A stretch of DNA of 5,062 bases from Pseudomonadota bacterium. GTDB taxonomy: Bacteria > Pseudomonadota > Alphaproteobacteria > Caulobacterales > Caulobacteraceae. Numbering within the stretch: the first letter of the stretch is position 1; every line of letters starts with the position of its first letter. Of the stretch, positions 1 to 5,062 are shown piece by piece. The DNA lies in NCBI GenBank assembly GCA_023445705.1, contig JAEXKM010000240.1, forward strand, positions 1-5,062. The letters are read 5' to 3'. The notes below the pieces were generated by a model that did no database searches, was not told the origin of the DNA, and saw only the letters and a list, made by a program, of their open reading frames with translations. Made by a program: the position numbers and the translations under genes.

Positions 1-79
1 CATCATATGCGCTAGGCCGTGATCCAGCGGCGGTCCGCGCGGCTCACCGCCGAACAGGCAATTCGCGTGCTGACCGTTC

Positions 80-92
80 CCCAAGCCTTGGG
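80..92. repeat. Short perfect dyad upstream of the DUF1622 gene
   Basis: The bases read CCCAAG-C-CTTGGG, a perfect 6-bp inverted repeat around one central base. It lies about 90 bases upstream of the proposed ATG at 181. The size and symmetry would suit a protein-binding operator, but no recognisable -35/-10 pair sits around it and I do not recognise it as the site of a known regulator. It could be chance in GC-rich DNA. Confidence 0.35.
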
Positions 93-94
93 CC

Positions 95-124
95 GTTGCC
101 ATCGGGTGTTTGCCCGATGGCGGC
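95..124 (+). repeat. Stable hairpin in the leader of the DUF1622 gene
   Basis: Bases 95-106 pair with 113-124 to form a 12-bp stem. Nine consecutive Watson-Crick pairs (98-106 with 113-121) are followed by two G-T wobbles and a closing G-C, around a 6-base loop TGTTTG. It lies 56 bases before the DUF1622 start. No T-tract follows on the plus strand (TGTCAACC comes next), so it is not a standard Rho-independent terminator. It could be an mRNA leader structure, the 3' end of an upstream transcript, or an operator. The structure is seen directly; its function is unknown. Confidence 0.5.
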
Positions 125-169
125 TGTCAACCAGCCGGTCACAGTTGGAACAGCGTCGTTGCGCCGACT

Positions 170-173
170 GGAG
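170..173 (+). promoter_or_regulatory. Ribosome binding site for the DUF1622 gene
   Basis: GGAG is placed 7 bases before the ATG at 181. It decides the start: the reading frame is open back to a GTG at 19, but that upstream part has no comparable site and no family resemblance. Confidence 0.6.
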
Positions 174-180
174 CCAGCAT

Positions 181-540
181 ATGGAAGATCTGCTTCGAGC
201 GTTCGCCAGCCATATCGCCCTGGCCGCCGAGCTGATGTGCGTTCTCTGTGTGGCCATCGGCGCCGCGACCGCCTTGGTCCGGGTCGTCCTCACCCTGGTG
301 CGAGGGCAATCAACCGACTCCGCCGTCCGGCGCGGAATTTTCGTCGGCTTCGCCGGCTGGATCATCCTAGCGCTGGAGTTCGCGCTAGGGGCCGACATCG
401 TGCGAACCGCCATCGCGCCGACCTGGGATCAGATCGGCCAGCTCGCCGCGATCGCGGCGATCAGAACCGCGCTCAACTACTTCCTCGAAAAGGAAGTCGC
501 CAGCCGCGAGCCTGCTACTGCTGAGGGACCGGCCGCCTAG
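181..540 (+). CDS. DUF1622 family small integral membrane protein
   Basis: A 119-residue hydrophobic protein that resembles the DUF1622 family, whose function is not established. Three membrane segments are apparent: about residues 11-40 (long, Ala/Leu/Val-rich), 52-78 (containing ALEFALGADIVRTA) and 84-101 (IAAIRTALNYFLEKE). The last two carry what I remember as the family's most conserved features: an ALEF-x-LGADI stretch and an IRTxLNYFLxxE stretch. Acidic and basic residues lie within or beside the helices (E66, D72, R75, R95, E103, E105). The C-terminal tail after residue 106 is short, polar and Ala/Pro/Glu-rich. The ATG at 181 was chosen because GGAG precedes it by 7 bases and the resulting length fits the family. 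An in-frame GTG at 19 would add 54 residues of Arg-rich, non-family sequence. The gene converges on czcA with only 4 bases between the stops. A link to metal efflux is inferred only from this adjacency. The family call is made from memory of its motifs, without a search. Confidence 0.85.
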   Translation: MEDLLRAFASHIALAAELMCVLCVAIGAATALVRVVLTLVRGQSTDSAVRRGIFVGFAGWIILALEFALGADIVRTAIAPTWDQIGQLAAIAAIRTALNYFLEKEVASREPATAEGPAA

Positions 541-544
541 CGCC

Positions 545-3500
545 TCATTCGTCCGAGCGCCTCATCATCAGCGCCGCGAAGGTCGGCAACACCAGGAGGG
601 TCAGGGCGGTCGCCGTCAACAGGCCCCCAATGACCACGGTCGCCAGGGGCTTTTGAACCTCAGCCCCCGCTCCGCTGGCGATCGCCATTGGAATAAACCC
701 GACGATCGCGACGAGGGCTGTCGTGAGCACGGCCCTCAGGCGGCTCGACGCCCCGTCGATCGCCGCCTGACGTGCGCTTGACCCGGCCTGCAATCGCTCG
801 CGAATAGCCTGCATGAGCACCAGACCGTTGAGCGTGGCGACACCCGAGACCGCGATGAAGCCGACGGCCGCCGAGACGGAGAACGGCATGCCGCGCAGCA
901 GCAGCGCCAAGGCGCCCCCAACCAGGGCCAGAGGCACGCAGGCAAAGACGAGCGCCGCCTCGGAAAGCGAACCCAACGCCATGAACAGCAGGATTGCGAT
1001 CATGACGAACACGATCGGGATCACGATCGCCAGGCGTTGCTCGGCGCGCTTGAGGTTCTCGAACTGCCCACCCCAATCGAGATAGACCCCGGTCGGCAGC
1101 CCGATCTGAGCAACCGCCCCTTGAGCGTCGGCGACGAAGCCGCCGAGATCGCGGCCCCGCACATTGGCCTGGACCACCATGCGCCTGCTGCCGTTCTGCC
1201 GACTGATCTGGTTTGGACCTTCGGTGCTCTCGATGCGCGCGACCAGGGAAAGCGGCACGACCGTCCCGCTGGCCGAGACGATCGGCAGCGCCGCCAATGA
1301 GGCAGGATCGTTCCGCGCCGCCTCAGGCAGGCGCACGACGACGTCGAAGCGGCGGTCACCCTCGAAGATCCGCCCGGCCTGCGCCCCGCCGATGCCCACC
1401 TGGACCGCCTGCGTGACGTCGGCTGCCGACAAGCCGTAGCTGGCTGCGGCGAAGCGATCGACCCGGATCGTCAGGGTCGGAAGGCCAGCGGCCTGCTCCA
1501 CCCGAACATCCGCCGCGCCACGTGTCTCCCGCAGGGCTGCGGCGATCTCTTGGCCGGTCTTCTGGAGCACCGCAAAATCGTCGCCATAGATCATCACCGC
1601 CAGGTCCGTCCGGACCCCGGAAATCAGCTCGTTGAACCGCAACTCGATCGGCTGGCTGAACTCGAAGCTGTTGCCGATCTGCTCGCTTGCCTTGGCTTCG
1701 ATGCGGGCGATCAGGTCCTCCTTGGCAAGCCGTGGGTCGGGCCAGGCCTTGCGATCCTTCAGGACGATCACGCTGTCGGAGATGTTGGGCGGCATGGGAT
1801 CGACCGCGGCCTCGGCCGTCCCAGTCCGAGAGAATATCGTCTGGACCTCAGGCTGCGCCTTGATAGCCTTCTCAAGCGCCATCTGCATGGCCAGCGACTG
1901 TTCGAGAGAGGTCGATGGGACCCGCAGCGCCTGCATGGCGATGTCGCCTTCGTCCAGGGTCGGGATGAACTCCCGCCCGAGAGTGGCGAACGACAGCCCG
2001 CCTACCACAAGCGCGCCGAGGGCCGCGGCGGCGACCAGCTTCGGGCGTGCCACCGCCGCCTCGATGGCCGGGCCGATGTAACGGCGAGCCAGGCGAATGA
2101 TGCGGGTTTCGTGTTCCTCCACCTCGCCGCCCAGGCCGACATGCGCGTTCCGGGGATCTCGAACCAGCAGGGCGGTCATGGCTGGCACGAACGTGAACGA
2201 CAGAATGAACGCGCCGACCAGGGCGAGCATCACTGTTGCGCCCATCGGATGGAACGTTTTTCCCTCTACCCCTTCCAAGGTCAGAAGCGGCGCGAAGACG
2301 AGCAGGATAATGAGTTGTCCGAAGGCGGCCGGCTTCACCATCTGCCGGGCTGACTGGGCCGCTACGCGCAGGCGTTCGTGATGGGTCAGCAGCCGGCCGA
2401 GCTCGGCTCGCCGACGGGTCAGGAGCAGGAGGGTGTTCTCGATCACCACCACCCCGCCATCGACCAGCAGCCCGAAGTCGAGCGCACCCAGGCTCATCAG
2501 ATTTCCGCTGATCCCGAAGCGATTCATACCGATGACGGCAAACAGGAAGGAGAGCGGGATCATCAGGGCGGTGATCGCCGCGGCTCGAATGTTCCCGAGC
2601 AGCAGGAACAGGACCACGATCACAAAGAGCGCGCCCTCCGAGAGGTTGCGGGCCACCGTCTTGATGGTCGAGTTAACAAGCTCGCTGCGATCCAGGACCG
2701 GAACGGCGACAACGCTGGGCGGCAGCGAAGCGCCGACGACCGACAGGCGCTCAGCAGCCGCCTGAGCGACGGTGCGGCTGTTGCCGCCGGCGATCATAAG
2801 TGCTGTGCCCAGCACGGCCTCGTGCCCATCGCGGCTGGCGGCGCCCAGACGCGGCGCCTGGCCGACTTCGACCGTGGCCACGTCAGCGACGCGCACGACG
2901 AGACCATTGCGGTTGCCGAGCGGCGCCTGGGCCAGATCTTCGATCGAACCGGCCAGGGCGTCGGCCCGCACGATCAGCGCCTCGCCGGCGCGTTGGATGA
3001 AACCGGCCCCGGCTTGAGTGTTGGCTCGTTCCAGCGCGCTGACGAGATCGGCGAGGCCGAGCTTGTAGGCCGACAGGCGCGCGGCGTCCGGTCGGACAGC
3101 ATACTCCTTCACGTAACCGCCGACGGTGTCGACGCCGGCGAGGCCGGGCGTCGATCGCATCTGAGGCGCGATGATCCAATCCTGCACCGTCCGGAGATAT
3201 GTCGCGCGCTGTTCGGGCGTCGTCAGGCGATCTCCCTCAGGCGTCAGATAGGAGCCGTCAGCCTGCCATCCCGCCTCCCCCGCCTTTGCGAGCGCCTTCG
3301 GACCGAAGGGGGCGTAGTCGACCGTCCACATCAGGACTTCCCCCAGGCCCGTCGTGACCGGAGCGAGCGCCGGTTCAACGCCCTCGGAGAGGCTTTCCTG
3401 CGCGCCGCGCATCCGTTCGGCGACCTGCTGGCGCGCAAAATAGAGATCGGTCTGATCCGTGAAGATCGCGGTGATCTGGCTGAACCCGTTGCGTGACAGC

Positions 3501-3751
3501 GAGCGCGTGCTGGTCAGGCCTGGAATGCCGGCAAGCGCCGTCTCCAGCGGATAGGTCACTTGCCGCTCGACCTGCTCAGGCGCCAGCGCGGGCGCGACGG
3601 TGGTGATCTGGACCTGCTGGTTGGTGATGTCGGGAACGGCGTCGATGGGCAACCGGCTCAGTTCGAGCAGGCCCCAGCCACAGACGATCGCCACGGCCAG
3701 AACAACAAACCAGCGGAATCGGACCGAGGCTTCGATGAGTGCTTTGAACAT
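545..3751 (-). CDS. czcA: CzcA-type heavy-metal efflux RND pump, inner-membrane subunit
   Basis: The 1068-residue proton/metal antiporter of a CzcCBA tripartite exporter, a full-length member of the heavy-metal efflux (HME) RND family. The layout is the duplicated RND one: TM1 about 13-30, first periplasmic porter part about 35-360, TM2-TM6 about 370-530, a cytoplasmic linker, TM7 about 570-590, second periplasmic part about 591-900, then TM8-TM12 about 906-1062. TM4 reads DFGLLVDGGVVVIEN (425-439). D425, D431 and E438 match the proton-relay acids known in Cupriavidus CzcA (D402, D408, E415) and favour a divalent-cation pump over Cu/Ag. Other family marks are FDQT-like FTDQTDLYFARQQV (97-110), TLEGVEGK (491-498), PTLDEGDI (597-604), DPMPPNISD (651-659), WGGQFENL (893-900) and EVQKPLATVVIGG (1031-1043). 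A long insert at about 146-190 enlarges the first periplasmic part. The ATG at 3751 is 8 bases after the czcB stop, behind AGGGGG, which implies co-translation as the last gene of the operon. The exact metal cannot be fixed from sequence. Confidence 0.96.
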   Translation of the reverse strand: MFKALIEASVRFRWFVVLAVAIVCGWGLLELSRLPIDAVPDITNQQVQITTVAPALAPEQVERQVTYPLETALAGIPGLTSTRSLSRNGFSQITAIFTDQTDLYFARQQVAERMRGAQESLSEGVEPALAPVTTGLGEVLMWTVDYAPFGPKALAKAGEAGWQADGSYLTPEGDRLTTPEQRATYLRTVQDWIIAPQMRSTPGLAGVDTVGGYVKEYAVRPDAARLSAYKLGLADLVSALERANTQAGAGFIQRAGEALIVRADALAGSIEDLAQAPLGNRNGLVVRVADVATVEVGQAPRLGAASRDGHEAVLGTALMIAGGNSRTVAQAAAERLSVVGASLPPSVVAVPVLDRSELVNSTIKTVARNLSEGALFVIVVLFLLLGNIRAAAITALMIPLSFLFAVIGMNRFGISGNLMSLGALDFGLLVDGGVVVIENTLLLLTRRRAELGRLLTHHERLRVAAQSARQMVKPAAFGQLIILLVFAPLLTLEGVEGKTFHPMGATVMLALVGAFILSFTFVPAMTALLVRDPRNAHVGLGGEVEEHETRIIRLARRYIGPAIEAAVARPKLVAAAALGALVVGGLSFATLGREFIPTLDEGDIAMQALRVPSTSLEQSLAMQMALEKAIKAQPEVQTIFSRTGTAEAAVDPMPPNISDSVIVLKDRKAWPDPRLAKEDLIARIEAKASEQIGNSFEFSQPIELRFNELISGVRTDLAVMIYGDDFAVLQKTGQEIAAALRETRGAADVRVEQAAGLPTLTIRVDRFAAASYGLSAADVTQAVQVGIGGAQAGRIFEGDRRFDVVVRLPEAARNDPASLAALPIVSASGTVVPLSLVARIESTEGPNQISRQNGSRRMVVQANVRGRDLGGFVADAQGAVAQIGLPTGVYLDWGGQFENLKRAEQRLAIVIPIVFVMIAILLFMALGSLSEAALVFACVPLALVGGALALLLRGMPFSVSAAVGFIAVSGVATLNGLVLMQAIRERLQAGSSARQAAIDGASSRLRAVLTTALVAIVGFIPMAIASGAGAEVQKPLATVVIGGLLTATALTLLVLPTFAALMMRRSDE

Positions 3752-3755
3752 CTCG

Positions 3756-3761
3756 CCCCCT
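3756..3761 (-). promoter_or_regulatory. Ribosome binding site of czcA, overlapping the czcB stop
   Basis: On the minus strand AGGGGG precedes the czcA ATG by 4 bases (CGAG) and shares its first bases with the czcB TAG stop at 3760-3762. The spacing is short, but the overlap suggests that ribosomes finishing czcB reinitiate at czcA. Confidence 0.45.
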
Positions 3762-4875
3762 AGTGCCCGTGCTGGGCTTGGCCCTTGGCCAGCTCGGCTT
3801 TGAGGAGGAAGGCGTTGGCGGCGGCGATGCGTTCGTCGCCATTCAGCCCGCGAAGGATTTCCGTACGGCCGGCGACCTGCCGACCGACCAGCACCCGGGT
3901 GGCCCGAAAGCCGTTGGGCAGCGCAACGAACACTACGGTCTCGCCTTCGACGGTCTGGACCGCGTCGCTGGGAACCGTGACGCCGTCTGGCTTCTCTCCG
4001 GAGACGACGAACCCCGACAAGGCGACGCCCGCCGGTGGCGGATCTCCGATCGCTCGGGCCCGGATGACGGTGGCCCCGCCGTCGGGGCCGGCGCCCGCGG
4101 CGATTCCGACGATCACCGCCTCGAACTCTCCCGCGGGCCCCTGCACCCTCATCCTGGCGTTTGGCTCGATCGCACCAGCCAGGGTCGGAGGCGCGTTGAA
4201 GACCAACTCCGCCCGCGAGTGATTGGTGACATCCGCCACGGCGGCGCCCGGCGCGACGAAGCCGCCTGGGCCGACCGAGACACCGGTTACGACACCGGTG
4301 ATGGGGCTGCTGACGCTCACGCGACCCGATGCGTGGGGAGAGCCCGCCGCCACCGCTCGCGCCCGCGCGGCGCGTGCCGCGGCTTCGGCGCCGATCGCGC
4401 GCGCCTCGGATGCTTCGACCTCCTGTGCTGCGACGACGCCTTGTTCGCCCAGCCGACGGTCGCGCTGGTATGCTTTGCGCGCCGCCGCGGCCGTGGCGGC
4501 GGCCGCGGCGGCCTCCGCGCTGACGCTGGCCGCCTCGCCGCTGATCAGAATGACCAGCGGCTGGCCGGCCCCAACGGTCTGTCCAGGCGCAACCAGCACC
4601 CGCTCGACACGTCCGCCGACAGTGGCTTCGACGCTGGCGCGGGCGTCGAGCATCGGCAGCACCCGCCCTGCAAGCTGCACCTCTCCACCGCCGCCGCGCC
4701 CGACGCCGGCAAGCTTGATGCCTGAAGCGGCGATCTGGGCAGGGGTCAACTCGACAATGTCGGCCCCGACAGCCCGCGGCGCATCCGGCGTGGGACGATC
4801 GACCGTCTCGCTCAATGCGGTCGGCTCGCGAGGTTGAAGCGTGGACAGGCCATAGCCCCCAGCCCCGGCGAGCAA
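3760..4875 (-). CDS. czcB: CzcB-type periplasmic adaptor (membrane fusion protein) of the metal efflux system
   Basis: The periplasmic adaptor that joins the CzcA pump to the CzcC channel. Counting from the TTG at 4875 (371 residues), a linker (about 15-45) leads to the first half of a lipoyl-like domain (about 79-111, with GGRVERVLVAPGQTVGAGQP). A short Ala-rich helical hairpin follows (about 113-178), then the second lipoyl half (about 186-217, SPITGVVTGVSVGPGGFVAPG), a beta-barrel (about 218-290) and a membrane-proximal domain (about 297-360, VTVPSDAV and LRGLNGDERIAAANAFLLK). The protein ends in QHGH, a His-containing tail often seen in Czc-type adaptors and possibly metal-binding; there is no His-rich N-terminus. 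The TTG is the only usual start codon in this frame, but it cuts the membrane anchor: the open frame continues upstream with a positively charged and hydrophobic stretch to about 4920. The true N-terminus is therefore uncertain (see the entry at 4876-4922). The gene is sandwiched between czcC and czcA, all on one strand and tightly packed. The family call is firm; the start is not. Confidence 0.92.
   Translation of the reverse strand: MLAGAGGYGLSTLQPREPTALSETVDRPTPDAPRAVGADIVELTPAQIAASGIKLAGVGRGGGGEVQLAGRVLPMLDARASVEATVGGRVERVLVAPGQTVGAGQPLVILISGEAASVSAEAAAAAATAAAARKAYQRDRRLGEQGVVAAQEVEASEARAIGAEAAARAARARAVAAGSPHASGRVSVSSPITGVVTGVSVGPGGFVAPGAAVADVTNHSRAELVFNAPPTLAGAIEPNARMRVQGPAGEFEAVIVGIAAGAGPDGGATVIRARAIGDPPPAGVALSGFVVSGEKPDGVTVPSDAVQTVEGETVVFVALPNGFRATRVLVGRQVAGRTEILRGLNGDERIAAANAFLLKAELAKGQAQHGH
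4481..4512 (-). repeat. GC-only inverted repeat inside czcB
   Basis: Bases 4481-4492 (GCCGCCGCGGCC) are the exact reverse complement of 4501-4512, with an 8-base loop between them. The segment encodes the Ala-rich part of the CzcB helical hairpin (about residues 122-132). Alternating GCC/GCG alanine codons are sufficient to create it, so a function is not implied. Confidence 0.4.
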
Positions 4876-4922
4876 GGCCGCCGCGGCGACGGCGCCGTAG
4901 AATTGGGTCTTGCTGAGATCAT
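4876..4922 (-). other. Probable N-terminal membrane anchor of CzcB, in the czcB frame but lacking an in-frame start codon
   Basis: Read in the czcB frame just upstream of the TTG at 4875, the codons give NDLSKTQFYGAVAAAA, which continues into LLAGAGGYGLSTL. Together they form a Lys followed by about 20 small or hydrophobic residues, as expected for the uncleaved anchor or signal of an adaptor protein. No ATG, GTG or TTG exists in this frame from here to the right edge of the window, and no stop either. The ATG at 4922-4920 lies exactly where a start is expected, overlapping the czcC TGA as ATGA and behind a good ribosome site. It is in another frame, giving an Arg/Pro/Ser-rich product without a hydrophobic stretch. 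One added base, or two removed, between 4920 and about 4914 would join the ATG to the anchor. Confidence 0.6.
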
Positions 4923-5062
4923 TGCGCTTCTCCCGAAGCGGCGAAACCGCCGAGCCGCGACTGGGCGGCGCGCGCGGCGGCGCGCTCGACGGCCGCCGCG
5001 ATGGATTGGGCGCGAGCCTCGGCCAGCGCGCGACGCGCGTTGACGAGTTCGACGAGGGGGAG
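4919..5062 (-). CDS. czcC: CzcC-type outer-membrane factor, C-terminal fragment (cut by the window edge)
   Basis: The last 47 codons of a gene entering from the right edge and ending at the TGA at 4919-4921. The visible protein begins LPLVELVNARRALAEARAQ, continues as an Ala/Arg-rich helix and ends LGGFAASGEAQ. The ELVNARRALAEAR pattern matches the final periplasmic helix of TolC/CzcC-family proteins (typically ELL-x-ARRAL-x-EAR), which form the trimeric outer-membrane channel of the exporter. The position directly before czcB in the same orientation is the classic czcC-czcB-czcA order. The stop codon overlaps an ATG (ATGA) behind GGGAGA, the usual sign of translational coupling to the next gene. 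The fragment is too short to judge length, lipoprotein signal or integrity of the rest. Confidence 0.85.
   Translation of the reverse strand, partial: LPLVELVNARRALAEARAQSIAAAVERAAARAAQSRLGGFAASGEAQ
4929..4934 (-). promoter_or_regulatory. Strong ribosome binding site preceding the expected czcB start
   Basis: On the minus strand GGGAGA lies 6 bases before an ATG at 4922 and inside the last codons of czcC. Site, spacing and the ATGA overlap all point to 4922 as the intended translation start of czcB. No comparable purine-rich site precedes the TTG at 4875. Confidence 0.6.

Noticed and set aside
1..15. Possible 3' end of an upstream plus-strand gene (codons for HHMR then TAG)
   Set aside because: Four codons are too few to support a gene; the frame may be chance.
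19..180. N-terminal extension of the DUF1622 protein from a GTG at 19
   Set aside because: The extra 54 residues are Arg-rich and polar, run through the hairpin at 95-124, and would make the protein longer than the family's usual size. GGAG precedes the ATG at 181.
12..413. Minus-strand open frame opposite the DUF1622 gene
   Set aside because: Its product is Arg/Ser/Thr-rich and lacks family features. The opposite strand encodes a coherent membrane protein with a ribosome site.
443..460. Perfect 18-base palindrome centred on GATC
   Set aside because: It lies inside the DUF1622 coding region and follows from the Leu-Ala-Ala-Ile-Ala-Ala-Ile codon run; nothing suggests a separate function.
530..560. 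A bidirectional terminator between the convergent genes
   Set aside because: Only 4 bases separate the stops, and I found no stem followed by a T-tract on either strand.
545..3751. Assignment of the pump as CusA (Cu/Ag)
   Set aside because: TM4 has the DFG...DG...EN pattern with three acids typical of divalent-cation CzcA-like pumps, not the CusA form.
1550..4725. Long open frames on the plus strand opposite czcA and czcB (notably 1550-2353, 2378-3496 and 3763-4725)
   Set aside because: They lie antisense to well-recognised czcA and czcB, their products are Arg/Asp/Gly/His-rich with no family features, and such open frames are expected opposite GC-rich genes with G/C third positions.

Overview
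The window is a GC-rich stretch of bacterial chromosome or plasmid. It holds most of a heavy-metal efflux operon of the czcCBA type on the minus strand, plus one small membrane-protein gene converging on it from the plus strand. The high GC content, the Ala/Arg-rich coding style with G/C third positions, the style of the CzcA periplasmic insertion and the presence of a DUF1622 gene suggest an alphaproteobacterium, perhaps Caulobacterales or Sphingomonadales. This is an inference from style, since no taxonomic marker gene is present.

Layout from left to right: positions 1-180 are upstream sequence with two dyad-symmetric elements and no supported gene. A DUF1622 membrane protein (119 aa) is read rightward at 181-540. 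Only 4 bases separate its stop from the stop of czcA, which is read leftward (545-3751, 1068 aa, inner-membrane RND pump). czcB (periplasmic adaptor) lies 8 bases upstream of czcA at 3760 to about 4920. The last 47 codons of czcC (outer-membrane factor) run off the right edge at 4919-5062.

Together CzcC, CzcB and CzcA would form a tripartite proton-driven exporter spanning both membranes. CzcA carries the DFG...DG...EN pattern of transmembrane helix 4 with the three acidic residues expected in divalent-cation (Zn/Co/Cd/Ni class) pumps, rather than the CusA-type Cu/Ag pattern. No metal-responsive regulator and no operon promoter are in the window; they would lie beyond the right edge, upstream of czcC, or elsewhere.

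The most notable oddity is the czcB start. The best start signal is an ATG at 4922 that overlaps the czcC stop and sits behind a strong GGGAGA ribosome site. It is out of frame by one base with the clear N-terminal membrane anchor of CzcB. The CzcB frame itself stays open to the window edge without any ATG or GTG, and its only TTG falls inside the hydrophobic anchor. This points to a one-base indel, a sequencing error or an unusual start. I saw no CRISPR, tRNA, rRNA, insertion sequence or clear intrinsic terminator, and no previously undescribed system beyond the uncharacterised DUF1622 partner.
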